Origin: Pristionchus mayeri | Taxonomy: Eukaryota > Nematoda > Chromadorea > Rhabditida > Neodiplogasteridae | DNA: 64,000 bases | Assembly: GCA_036245805.1 (NCBI GenBank) | Contig: BTRK01000005.1 | Span: 36,747,469-36,811,468, forward strand | Direction of reading: 5' to 3' | In this document: piece after piece, positions 54,441 through 64,000 of the stretch | How the letters are laid out: each line of letters starts with the position of its first letter | Position numbering within the stretch: position 1 is the first letter of the stretch | Translations under genes and position numbers: made by a program | Notes under the pieces: model-generated | What the model saw: the letters and a program-made list of their open reading frames with translations, nothing else | Told to the model about the DNA's origin: nothing | Database searches by the model: none

Positions 54441-56540
54441 CACCTGCGGAAGCGATATTTAGCGATATTAGGTCAAAATATTTAAAAGTGAACGTGTAGG
54501 AAGGGAGCCGTGGCTCAAAAGGCGGTCAGCAAAGGTAATGGACCGAGTCTATATCGAAGAAACACTAGTAGTTGGTGAAAAAAGGGCTAAATTTAAATAC
54601 AAATATAGTTGAACCAACCTTTGATGCTGCCAGTGGCGGAAACTCCTTGACCCCGCCGTCCAGCACTCGTTCCTTACGATGAAGAGCCACATGTGATTTG
54701 TTGAAACACCTGCGGGAGCGATATTTAGCCAAAATATTTAAAAGTGAACGTGTAGGAAGGGAGCCGTGGCTCAAAAGGCGGTCAGGAAGGGTAATGGACC
54801 GAGTCTATATCGAAGAAACACTAGTAGTTAGTGAAAAGAGGGCTAAATTTAAATAAAAAATATAGTTGAACCAACCGCTGGTGCTTCCCGTGGCGGAAAC
54901 TCCTCGATCGCGCCGGCCAGCACTCGTTCCTCACAGAGAACAACCACTTGTTCTTTGTTTAAACACCTGCGGAAGCGATATTTAGCGATATTAGGTCAAA
55001 ATATTTAAAAGTGAACGTGTAGGAAGGGAGCCGTGGCTCAAAAGGCGGTCAGGAAGGGTAATGGACCGAGTCTATTTCGAAGAAACTCTAGTAGTTAGTG
55101 AAAAGAGGGCTAAATTTAAATAAAAAATATAGTTGAACCAACCGCTGGTGCTTCCCGTGGCGGAAACTCCTCGATCGCGCCGGCCAGCACTCGTTCCTCA
55201 CAGAGAACAACCACTTGTTCTTTGTTTAAACACCTGCGGAAGCGATATTTAGCGATATTAGGTCAAAATATTTAAAAGTGAACGTGTAGGAAGGGAGCCG
55301 TGGCTCAAAAGGCGGTCAGGAAAGGTAATGGACCGAGTCTATATCGAAGAAACACTAGTAGTTGGTGAAAAGAGGGCTAAATTTAAATAAAAAATATAGT
55401 TGAACCAACCGCTGGTGCTTCCCGTGGCGGAAACTCCTCGATCGCGCCGGCCAGCACTCGTTCCTCACAGAGAACAACCACTTGTTCTTTGTTTAAACAC
55501 CTGCGGAAGCGATATTTAGCGATATTAGGTCAAAATATTTAAAAGTGAACGTGTAGGAAGGGAGCCGTGGCTCAAAAGGCGGTCAGGAAAGGTAATGGAC
55601 CGAGTCTATATCGAAGAAACACTAGTAGTTGGTGAAAAGAGGGCTAAATTTAAATACAAATATAGTTGAACCAACCTTTGATGCTGCCAGTGGCGGAAAC
55701 TCCTTGATCCCGCCGTCCAGCACTCGTTCCTTACGATGAAGAGCCACATGTGATTTGTTGAAACACCTGCGGGAGCGATATTTAGCCAAAATATTTAAAA
55801 GTGAACGTGTAGGAAGGGAGCCGTGGCTCAAAAGGCGGTCAGGAAAGGTAATGGACCGAGTCTATATCGAAGAAACACTAGTAGTTGGTGAAAAGAGGGC
55901 TAAATTTAAATAAAAATATAGTTGGACCAACCTTTAGTGCTCCTCCGGCAGACCAGTCGTGATTCTGCCGCCCTCACGTCGATTCTCTCGGGGAAGACCC
56001 GCTTGTGATTTGTTGAAACACCTGCGGGAGCGATATTTAATGAAAACATTTAAAAGATAACGTGTAGGAAGGGAGCCGTAGCTCAAAAATAGGTCAGGAA
56101 ACGTAAACCACCGAGTATATATCGAAATAACACTAGTAATTAGTGAAAAGAGAGGAAAATGCTAATATCGGGAAAGATGGAACAAACCTTTACGTTTCTC
56201 CTCCGATCGGAGCTCGAATTAAGCTCAGGAAGAGCACATACCGTACTGAAATAGTGCGCGTGCATCAGTAGAGCAAGTTTAATAATCAATAAACACAATA
56301 ATGAAGTGAGAAAAATCGATAATCGAAGAGAAACAGCAGAGGTCAGTTTCTCTCCCAGACTTGGCAAATTGCCAAAGGGCTACCGTACTACCGACGCGCG
56401 CAAGGATATTCGTGGTGAGTGTTAATTTGACTTGTAAAAATGTCACTTCCGAAGTGACTTCCGAAGTGGGAGAAGTAACACTTTTTTTCTCACTTCCAGC
56501 AATTTTTTGCGAGAAGTAACGAGGCATTAGATCCAAATTC
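54440..56540 (-). repeat. right array of ~257-bp exon-like units, inverted
   Basis: About seven units in reverse orientation (heads near 54510, 54765, 55033, 55300, 55568, 55823 and 56080). They end with the same unique flank as the left arm (CTTCCGAAGTGGG at about 56459-56471, matching 50262-50275). The outermost units correspond pairwise with the left arm, for example the ATCACGACTGGTCTGCCGGA variant at 50770 and 55945-55970. The two arms form one large inverted repeat around the TPD52-like gene. Confidence 0.8.
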
Positions 56541-57247
56541 ATGTTCCATGCTGTTCATTTTTTTTTCAAAACTAGCCGAGATGATTGGAAAACTGGCCTG
56601 GATAGTATTGTAGAAAAAAGAGACGCTGAGAACCACCACTCTTTTTCTCGTATTCTTATCAGATGCCCAGTCGGTAATGAATCGCGATGCCGTGTAGAGT
56701 CGGCCCCCATCGAGGGACGATCTAATTCCTGGCCAAACAAATATTGTCTCATTCTGGCCTTGAAAATTCCATCGGAGATCAAAGATCATTCCTCATCCCT
56801 CTCGAATCAACGGCCGTTTCTCTCCCCTTCTTCACTTGTACACTGTTTCTGGCCGAGATAGCGTATAATGTGAGTGCTCCAGAATGCATCGATCCATCTG
56901 GGATCGATCATGAAAAGGTTATGAGTCGTGATTTGGAGTGTTGCTCAGTATATTGCTGTAAGTCAGAGATACGGCTGCTCAATCGAATCAATTTCAATGA
57001 CAAGATAAGCAACACTTGAGCGGAGCGGTAACTACCTGACATGTGAGCAGGCACGGTTTCTTAGTAGATCAGGGAATTGGGAAAGATTTAAAGTCCACTT
57101 GCGCTTCACTGCCCTTCTGGAGAGTGAGCACTGTAACTGCAGCAGGAGGATGGTACCATAGCCCGAATGGAGAGTGAATATTGTGAAATTCAGCAAGAGC
57201 GACCGAGGAATGATTGATTTCAAGTATAGACCAGATGACAGGATGAT
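56541..57247. other. intergenic, no gene seen
   Basis: Mixed sequence with CTCTC/GAGAG fragments. The segment near 56600-56870 resembles that near 58960-59200 in wording (ATCAAAGATCA, TCTCTCCC...TTC, GTGCTCCAGAATG / GTGCTCCTGAATG), so both may come from one repeat. Confidence 0.35.
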
Positions 57248-58278
57248 AATATCACGCCTCTCAGGAGAGAATCGAGCAGATTCTGGGAATGGAGGTGGAA
57301 TCATAAAATGAGTTCTCGCCGGTTTTGGCCATTCTAAGGCATGTCTGACATATCCCCAAAGTATAATTATGCAGACTTCATTTTGGACCTCTCTATGCCG
57401 GGCTTCCTCTCGGCATCACTTTGAGAGCTCATATTCCGGTAACAGTGAAAGATAGAGCAAAATTGACCTCTGAGTGACCCCCACTCATTTTTCGAGCTCT
57501 ATCGATCTATATATTTCATTTTGTCTGAAGCTCACGTTTAACCACAGTTCATTGTAAGTCAATTTTCTCAAAAGTGTAGGTAAACGAGCAGCTGAATTTT
57601 ACATGTATTGTGTTATTTTTCCTGGGCTATCGAATGAGTGGTCTGCGCCGTAAATAGCGGGGGGACAGTTATGAGTTAAGGTCATTTTACGAGCCTTGAT
57701 CATTTGAAGTTATTGTTCTTCATCAGAAATTGCGCTGCAGACCGCTCTCATTACTCGTTCAGCTAAGAATGATCGAGGTTCACCCAATCTTCCTGTTAAA
57801 AAATAACTTCAAATGATCAAGGATCGTAAAATGACCTTAACTCTAACTGTCCCCCCGTTATTTTTGGCGCAGACCACTCATTCGATAGCCCTGAGAAAAT
57901 TATACAATGTGAAAAATTCAGCTGCTCGTTTACCTACACTTTTGAGAAAACTGACCTACAATATACTATGGTTAAAAGTGAGATTCAGACAAAATGAAAT
58001 ATATAGATCGATAGAGCTCGAAAAATGAGTGGGGGTCACTCAGAGGTCAATTTTGCTCTATCTTTCACTGTTACCGGAATATGAGCTCTCAAAGTGAGAG
58101 ATGCCGAGATGAAGCCCGGCATAGAGAGGTTCAAAATGAAGTCTGCATAAGTATACTTTGGGGATATGTCAGACATGCCTTAGGATGGCAGAAACCGGTG
58201 AGAACTCATTTTACGACTCCCCCTCCATTCCCTAGAATGGCGATATTAGCTCGATTTTCTCATGAAAGGCGTGATATT
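57248..58278. mobile_element. ~1-kb foldback element
   Basis: AATATCACGCCTCTCAGGAG at the left is mirrored at the right (GAAAGGCGTGATATT). The arms are about 430 bp each, with landmarks GTGACCCCCACTC / GAGTGGGGGTCAC, GAGCTCTATCGATCT and GCAGACCACTC-type boxes in both. The loop is near 57740. No coding content. Confidence 0.8.
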
Positions 58279-58279
58279 G

Positions 58280-59237
58280 CACTCATTTTTCGAACATTTA
58301 TAATATAATTGAAACATATCTGATCCGAGACAGGAAATCCGACGAAATTCTTTATTGACGAGGGCTAGAGATGAGTAAGTGGAGAGAACGAGAGAAAACT
58401 CTCTTGCAGTTTCATGCTCTCTCGCTAGGGGGTTGAATGTTACTAGGATTATGCCAACAAAAAGTGAACCTGACTGTTTATTCGTTGTCATTTGGCTCTC
58501 TCGCGTAAAGTGGAGAGTGCCGAGTGGCTCATTAGATGTTCTGAGTGCAGTGATCAGCGAGAGTTTGCTTTCCGATTTTGTTTTTTCTCACCGTCGACCT
58601 GGCATTCAACTTTTGCATCTCGAATTTATCACATTATGACACCCAGTGAAACATAACGAACGAATCCCAACCTTTCTAGTCGAATGCAGCTAATCTAAAA
58701 GGGTGTGCACCGTATTTATGCGCTAAAACCTGGTACCTGGATGATTTAGGCTTCACTATCAATGCATAAGTCGAATGGCTTCGAATTTAGCAATCGCAGA
58801 TCATTATCGGATATTGAGAAATTCATTCAAATAATGCTGAGAACAATGGCGAGAATACCCCCCTTTACCGTTTCAGAAGACCCGAGGTTTGATCTACCCT
58901 AATACTCCCATCTTCCGGAACAAGAAGAGAACGAAATGGACAGAATCAGACACGCTTCCTTTAAAATGGCCAACCCATGCAGATCAAACATCGATGTTCG
59001 TAAATTTGGTCGAATCTCACAAATAGCGGTAGATTTCTCGGGTAAGTCTGATCAGAGAGCAGACATCAAAGATCACTCTTTCTCCCTTTCTCTCTCTCAC
59101 ATTTTCTCAGGTCGACGGCCTTATCATTCTTCAGTATCGCGTATGCACGTTTTTCCTGTGCTGAGATTTCCGCATCGACTAAGTGCTCCTGAATGAATAA
59201 ATCTACATTATGAGCTCGATTCTATAACCGTTATTGA
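58280..59237. other. intergenic, no gene seen
   Basis: It contains a fragment of the CGAATGGCTTCGAAT repeat (58740-58795) and CTCTCGC motifs. No supported exon. Confidence 0.4.
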
Positions 59238-59451
59238 CAAGGGAACCGCAAAATTCTAACTTACAACCGGCGAAATTCGCATTCATAGGCTTCAAGGGAC
59301 TCCTATGGAGATCCTATAGCCGCTCTGAAAAGTTGCGAATATTGTATCCTGAGACCCTAAAATGACTTATGAAAATTAGAGGGCTCACCTCGTAAAATTT
59401 GATTCAGCGGTTTCCATAATAGTGAATGATTTCGAGAGTGATCCGAGGAAA

Positions 59452-59511
59452 TGGCTTGTAGCGCAGCAGGTTGCGCGTTAGCCTTGCTTTTTGACGGCTG
59501 TGGGTTCGAAC
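59452..59511 (+). repeat. tRNA-like A and B boxes in the foldback arm
   Basis: TGTAGCGCAGCAGG and GGGTTCGAAC are spaced about 40 bp apart, as in a pol III promoter. The mirror arm carries the same at about 63547-63606. Flanking stems are not tRNA-like, so a SINE-derived segment is likely. Confidence 0.45.
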
Positions 59512-59884
59512 TAGAGTTGTCTATCCGAAATTCACTTCGCAATTCCGCATTGATTTGCATCCCCATTTCCCTTTTCGCAATTCGGGCGAGTCGGTCTATC
59601 ACAGCGTGTCAGAGTGGATCGAAAACCTAATTTGCGTGGCAAACGGAAATTGATCGCCTCTCTCGATCGATCCATTGCATTGTTACTCTCATTCCCCCCG
59701 ACGACCGGTCAATGACAATACATGAGAGGGGAATTGTTATAGTTTGTGTGAAACATAACTGAAATTCAACTTTGAAACACAACCCATCCCATGTGAAAGA
59801 TGACTCAGAGTGAAAAAAATTGCACTTTTATCATATATATTAGGTTTGGCGTAAGTATTAGTTCAAGAGTAGGATGCTCTTGCT

Positions 59885-59973
59885 TGTGAACCTTCCGACA
59901 AATCTTGGAGAAATTGAGACAATCTTTCGAATCTTGGAGAAATTGAGATTGATGATAGATGGAAGCATGAGAA
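59885..59973. repeat. inverted-repeat arm inside the 3.4-kb element
   Basis: AATCTTGGAGAAATTGAGAT...GATGGAAGCATGAGAA is mirrored at about 61281-61345 (TTCTCATGCTTCCATC...). The left arm additionally has a duplicated CTTGGAGAAATTGAGA. This pairing supplies the empty-site reference for the Helitron. Confidence 0.75.
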
Positions 59974-60142
59974 TCTATACCTATATATAAAGCGCTGTGT
60001 CCGTACGTCTGTTCGGATTGCGAAACGATTACGAAATTTGGAGGGAGAGAGATCGCGCGTCAACAAGTTTCGAAACGAGTGATTGCGAAACCTACTCCGC
60101 TAGGACGGGGCCCCCGCCGAAGGCGGGGGGCAGCCGGACTAG
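59974..60142 (+). mobile_element. 169-bp nonautonomous Helitron
   Basis: The 5' end is TCTATACCTATATATAAAGC. The 3' end has the hairpin CCCCCGCC-GAA-GGCGGGGG, then ends in CTAG. It is inserted between A (59973) and T (60143) with no duplication, as Helitrons do. The mirror arm at 61281-61300 shows the uninterrupted site (GCATGAGAA|TCTCAGATAT in reverse), matching the joined flanks GCATGAGAA|TCTTAGATAT. Confidence 0.88.
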
Positions 60143-60151
60143 TCTTAGATA

Positions 60152-61037
60152 TTAGGTTGGTGCAAAAGTTTCTCCCTAAAATATTTTTTAATCGTTTTCT
60201 AGCCATCTTTGCCTGACTTTAATTTCCGTTTAACATTAGTAGTGGGCACATAGGTAGATTATATATGCAGGATCAATTCAATTCTGGAAAGCATATTACG
60301 GGAATAAATAATGAAAATGTCAAAATGTCGAAATATTACGATTATTAGGTTACTTTTCTGGACCCTACCATTTGAATAAGATCTAGCAATTGATTCTGCT
60401 CACTTGATGAGTAATAACACTCAAGTTGGTCATTCAGAATATCACACAATATCCGACTTTCAAAAGGCGTTGCAAGCTGGGAATTAGAAAAAGTGCTGAT
60501 TTCATTGAAATTTTGCTGTATCATGCTGCTGTTCACAAATGGATAGCTGTAGCCACCTCAAGTTTAAGGGTAATATTAAGGCTAGCGAGAACTACATTGT
60601 CCTCAACAATATGGCTTTTCGAGACAATGACTAAACATTCGGGGCTATGAAAAGTAATTCTGTAGAAATTGATCTCGCGGAAATATCTAATTAGACGCTC
60701 ATCTCAACTTGGCATGACGGCACACTGATACTGAGTTACATTCACGAGCATGCCCAGATATCATACTCTACACTGGTATGTATGACTAACCCCTATCTCT
60801 TTTCTCCACTCAGCTATGACCTTATAAACATTCAGTTTGAAATGCAATTTTACGAAACTGGAGAGATTGCTGTATCGACGCTGCTAATTGTGGAGAACTG
60901 GGACACGGCTTGTTATAAAGAGTATTTATGTACCCTTATATTGCAAAAGACCGTATGAGGATTGACCAACATTGGATGTCAGGGGAAGCAAAAATGTAAA
61001 TTTATGAAAAAAGGGAGAAACTTTTGCACCAACCTGA
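60152..61037. mobile_element. 886-bp decayed mariner
   Basis: Inverted ends TTAGGTTGGTGCAAAAGTTT and AAACTTTTGCACCAACCTGA are the familiar mariner termini. TA lies on both sides (60150-60151 and 61038-61039). The length is about 0.4 kb short of a full mariner. I could not identify an intact catalytic region; near 60945 an LQKTV-like string may be a relic of the C-terminus. Confidence 0.85.
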
Positions 61038-61345
61038 TATTTTAAATCAAATCACGCTAGTTTCATTATGAATTTGCGAGTATGAACCTGTTGTACTATA
61101 TCAATGCAAAAGCTAACATATATTGATCTTAATTTTCAAAATTGTAATTATCGAAATCTTCGAAAACAGTTAATTTGAAAATTTTGAAATTGTAATGGTA
61201 GGTGATTGGTATGGGAATTTCATGAAGTACAACATCAAATTGAATTATAAATTGGGCAATTGCGAAATATTTGCATGAAGATATCTGAGATTCTCATGCT
61301 TCCATCTCGCATCAATCTCAATTTCTCCAAGATTCGAAAGAACTC

Positions 61346-62915
61346 ATCAGAGAAATTTAGTGATTCTCTGAAGAGTATTTTGGAAAAAATAACTCATACG
61401 GAACTGTACCTACGATTTATCCAACCAAGGTTGGATATGCGATGTAATAATTGGAATTTTTCACCATACAATGATGATAAAATCGACGATGTGAGTTCAC
61501 ATTTTTTTCAAAAAAAATTGCACAAAGCTTTTTTTTATAAATTTTTTGGCAGGATTGGAATTAGTTGGATATACCTTGATCAAATATAGTCCAAACATTT
61601 GAAAATCTGTTCAACAATTTTCGTCTCCACCATCGATTTCTCATTTTTCGGAGGAAAATATTTTGGGCAAAAAAATTTCTCGAGATTTTTGGTTAGCATA
61701 ATCTTGATCCATGACAAGTCTATTTTAACTTGCATGTAGTAGACGTCTCAGAGAAACTTAAATTTCTGAGTTTAGCAAGCTCAAATTGAGCACTAATCGA
61801 GGGTGTGAAAATCGACTTTTTCAAAATAAAGCAAACCATCGATTTTTGTTCGTAATTATACGTATTCGTTCGTGTAGCATCTTTTTCCACAATTTTCATT
61901 TTTCTGAATCTGCAATTTATGGCAATAACTCAATTTCAGTAGGAATGCGAAGGAAATTTCGCTTTCGGAGACAATGGCGGGAACGTCCGTTCGAATTCAC
62001 TTTGGTACCATCCGACGCAGAATTCAATGGGCTACATTATAATCATAATTAGAATGTGCGCTATTGCAATATTCAAAAATGAGAGCAGAAAAATCGAAAA
62101 TTTTGGGTACGAAATATATTTTAGAGTCAAGTTGGAATCGATTTCAATCATTCTTTTTTCATTATTGGCGATACCTAGTGCAATGCTGAAGAGATTTTGA
62201 GTCTATCTTATCGCGTTTAGGAAATATGATTTTTCGATTTTTCAAATTCCTGACCCTATAATTGACGCATCAGAGATCGAAGCAGGTATTTGATGGTACT
62301 TTGTGATAATTGAGGCTAAGGGGCCCACATACAGCGTGGGCGCCTGAATCTCATTCCTAAGGAATCGTGTCCGGGGGGTTGTGATTATGGTCGAATCTTA
62401 CCGATCCGGTCTCTTAAAGTCTATTGAGAAATAGTCAGAAGATAACGCAATTCATCGATTCAAGAACAAGGTAAAAAAAGAGAAACAGATTGTAAATTAT
62501 ATTTGAAACACATTTATTTCATTCAATCACTCAGGTGATTGAATTCGAAAAACATACATTTTGAAGCTTTGCCGTCTATTATGTCGGGATTCACAGAAGG
62601 AAAGTATGACTTCAGCATCAGTTTCTGAATCCTGTGGACCCGATCTACATTTCTCAGGAATTCGATTTTTGATTTTTTTCCGTTTACGGCAGAAAAATGC
62701 CAAAAACATCACGAAATCGTGAAAAAATGATAATTTTCTCACATCAGCTCTATTATCCATGCTCCGAAGAAACATCACGGGTCATGAAGTACATGATACG
62801 ATAGATAATTTATCGGGGCAGACTTCCCAGGAGTTCGAATTTTCATTTTCCCTTTAGGTTTCATGGAAATTAAGTTTTTCGAAGGGACTATGGAGAAAAA
62901 ACACACCGCTTTTGC
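61346..62915. other. interior of the 3.4-kb element, no gene recognised
   Basis: A/T-rich sequence without a convincing open frame. A perfect small hairpin (ATTCAATCAC-TCAG-GTGATTGAAT) sits at 62521-62544. If a transposase was once here it is no longer readable. Confidence 0.4.
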
Positions 62916-63820
62916 ATCAAAATGACTAGAAATGACTCGCTCTCTCTCTCCCTTCATTAGAATTTGTTTGCCGCGGCGAACAAAGGAGTCGATCTCGTCT
63001 GACACGCTGTGTCTATTTTTCGCAATAATTTCGCAATTTTTGCGAAGCGATTGCGAAAAAAGAAACTATATTTGGCACACGAAACATAACTCATCACTCG
63101 TGATAAACTGAAGGAACTCTTCAACCCGTCGAGGAGAGAGAAGGGGGGATGAACGTAAATTGATTGCAAAATTGCGAAAGATTGCGAAATGCACGTTTTC
63201 GCATTCAAATTGGGAGAGGTTCGACCGCATTGCGAAATGATTGAATTGAGGAATGAAAAATATGAGTTTCGCATTTCGAATAGACAACCCTAGTTCGAAC
63301 TTTGCCAAACAGCAAGAGCTTTTTTGCAGATTTATACAAGCGCTTTGTGCTTATCTTATGCTTTTTACCTTAGAAGGTTTGACCTAGCGCACTACTTTGA
63401 TATACGAGTTTCAAAAAAATTCATCAGTTTGTCAAACTATGTGACGTTTCATCGGATTCAGATATTTGGTTTTTATTTTAGAATACGACCATGATGCAAT
63501 GCATAATACTTGTAAAAATCTGCAAAACGCTTTTGCTGTTGGCAAAGTTCAAACCCGCAACCTTCAAAAAGCAAGGCTAACGCGCAACCTGCTGCGCTAC
63601 GAGCCACTTCCTCGGAGCACTCTCCAAATTATTCACTATTCTGGAAACCGCTGAATCAAATTTTACGTGATGAGCCCTCTAATTTTCATAAGTCATTTTA
63701 GGGTCTTAGGAAACAATATTCGCAACTTTTCAGAACGGTTATAGGATCTCCATAGGAGTCTCTTGAAGCCTATGAATGCGAATTTCGCCGGCTGTAAGTT
63801 AGAATTTTGCGGTTCCCTTG

Positions 63821-64000
63821 TGAGATGACGATTGTAAGGAGTAACAGTAATAACTTATCGATCAAAGGTACAAAGGATCAAAGGATGCTCTATCGTACTT
63901 ATTTTTGTATGTATCAAGACATACAGTACATGATCTGAGCAATGTAAGGAGCTGCGAAAACACTGGTCGTAGTCAATTAAGGGATAGAGGACAAATCGAA
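63821..64000. other. flank of the foldback element, nothing seen
   Basis: No exon, repeat or RNA gene recognised before the window ends. Confidence 0.4.

Larger units (their letters stand above)
59600..63011. mobile_element. 3.4-kb CACAGC-terminal element, 5-bp duplication TCTAT
   Basis: Ends CACAGCGTGTCAGAGTGGAT and the mirror ATCTCGTCTGACACGCTGTG are flanked by TCTAT on both sides (59595-59599 and 63012-63016). Similarity between the ends extends to about 60 bp (GGCAAAC box). The terminus is shared with the element at 26873-27576. It is inserted in the hAT-like element and itself holds a Helitron and a mariner. No transposase recognised; superfamily uncertain. Confidence 0.8.
59512..63292. 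mobile_element. hAT-like element, 8-bp duplication GTTCGAAC
   Basis: Ends are TAGAGTTGTCTATCCGAAA and the mirror TTTCGAATAGACAACCCTA. The flanks GTTCGAAC (59504-59511 and 63293-63300) are identical, an 8-bp duplication. TAGNG ends plus 8 bp fit the hAT superfamily. The opposite foldback arm has the single uninterrupted site GTTTGAAC at 63547-63554 (read in reverse), which serves as an empty site. The interior is GCGAAAT-rich, and no transposase frame was seen. The 106-bp MITE at 35922-36027 shares these ends. Confidence 0.8.
59238..63820. mobile_element. foldback element with tRNA-like arms, interrupted by nested insertions
   Basis: The left end CAAGGGAACCGCAAAATTCT is mirrored at 63801-63820. 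The arms pair over about 300 bp, including a stretch with A-box-like TAGCGCAGCAGGTTGCGCG and B-box-like GGGTTCGAAC. A 3-bp TGA flanks both ends, possibly the target duplication. The left arm is split at its B box by the element at 59512-63292 and resumes at 63301 (TTTGCCAAACAGCAAGAGC), matching the unbroken right arm near 63510-63546. Without the insertions the element would be about 0.8 kb. It is nonautonomous. Confidence 0.8.

Noticed and set aside
60345..60650. Mariner transposase remnant
   Set aside because: Frames inside the mariner are short, and I could not see the expected D,D34D surroundings; only the termini support the call.

Overview
The window is eukaryotic, most likely from a nematode. 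Coding sequence is split into many small exons (45-130 nt) by GT..AG introns, several genes begin 8-18 nt after a TTTCAG-like acceptor (a pattern typical of spliced-leader trans-splicing), CTACCGTA/TACGGTA motifs are scattered everywhere, and repeats are dense. A diplogastrid (Pristionchus-like) worm would fit the intron density, but that is inference. All gene models were built by hand from splice signals and reading frame.

Layout. 0.4-4.8 kb: a near full-length but inactivated CR1/Jockey-type non-LTR retrotransposon (+). 5.3-8.0 kb: a minus-strand coiled-coil gene with a BTB-like fragment and several inactivating lesions. 8.6-23.3 kb: three tandem minus-strand paralogues of an unrecognised multi-pass membrane protein, with about one hydrophobic segment per exon. 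Copy A has a frameshift, copy B a nonsense codon, and copy C reads through intact (249 aa). A second, 5'-truncated LINE lies between A and B, and two ~1 kb palindromic elements lie near B and C.

26.0-45.6 kb: the most striking object, one minus-strand gene of about 49 exons. From exon 3 almost every exon is a phase-0 multiple of 3 nt. Acidic exons carrying a K-x-E-P-[MVLI]-D motif (SUMO-site-like) alternate with 45-nt basic exons carrying R-G-R (AT-hook-like). A Lys/Glu-rich stretch and a C-terminal BTB domain follow. A three-exon block is triplicated at 35.5-37.8 kb. The introns hold MITEs, a 246-bp higher-order satellite whose units contain a long perfect hairpin, and a (GACA)n tract.

46-59 kb: mostly repeats, with a TPD52-family gene (52.4-53.8 kb, +) between two arrays of a ~257-bp unit in opposite orientation, then another ~1 kb palindrome.

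59.2-63.8 kb: nested transposons. A foldback element with tRNA-like arms is split by a hAT-like element (8-bp duplication), which is split by a CACAGC-type element (5-bp duplication). Inside that lie a small Helitron and a decayed mariner. Uninterrupted opposite arms act as internal empty sites for two of these insertions.
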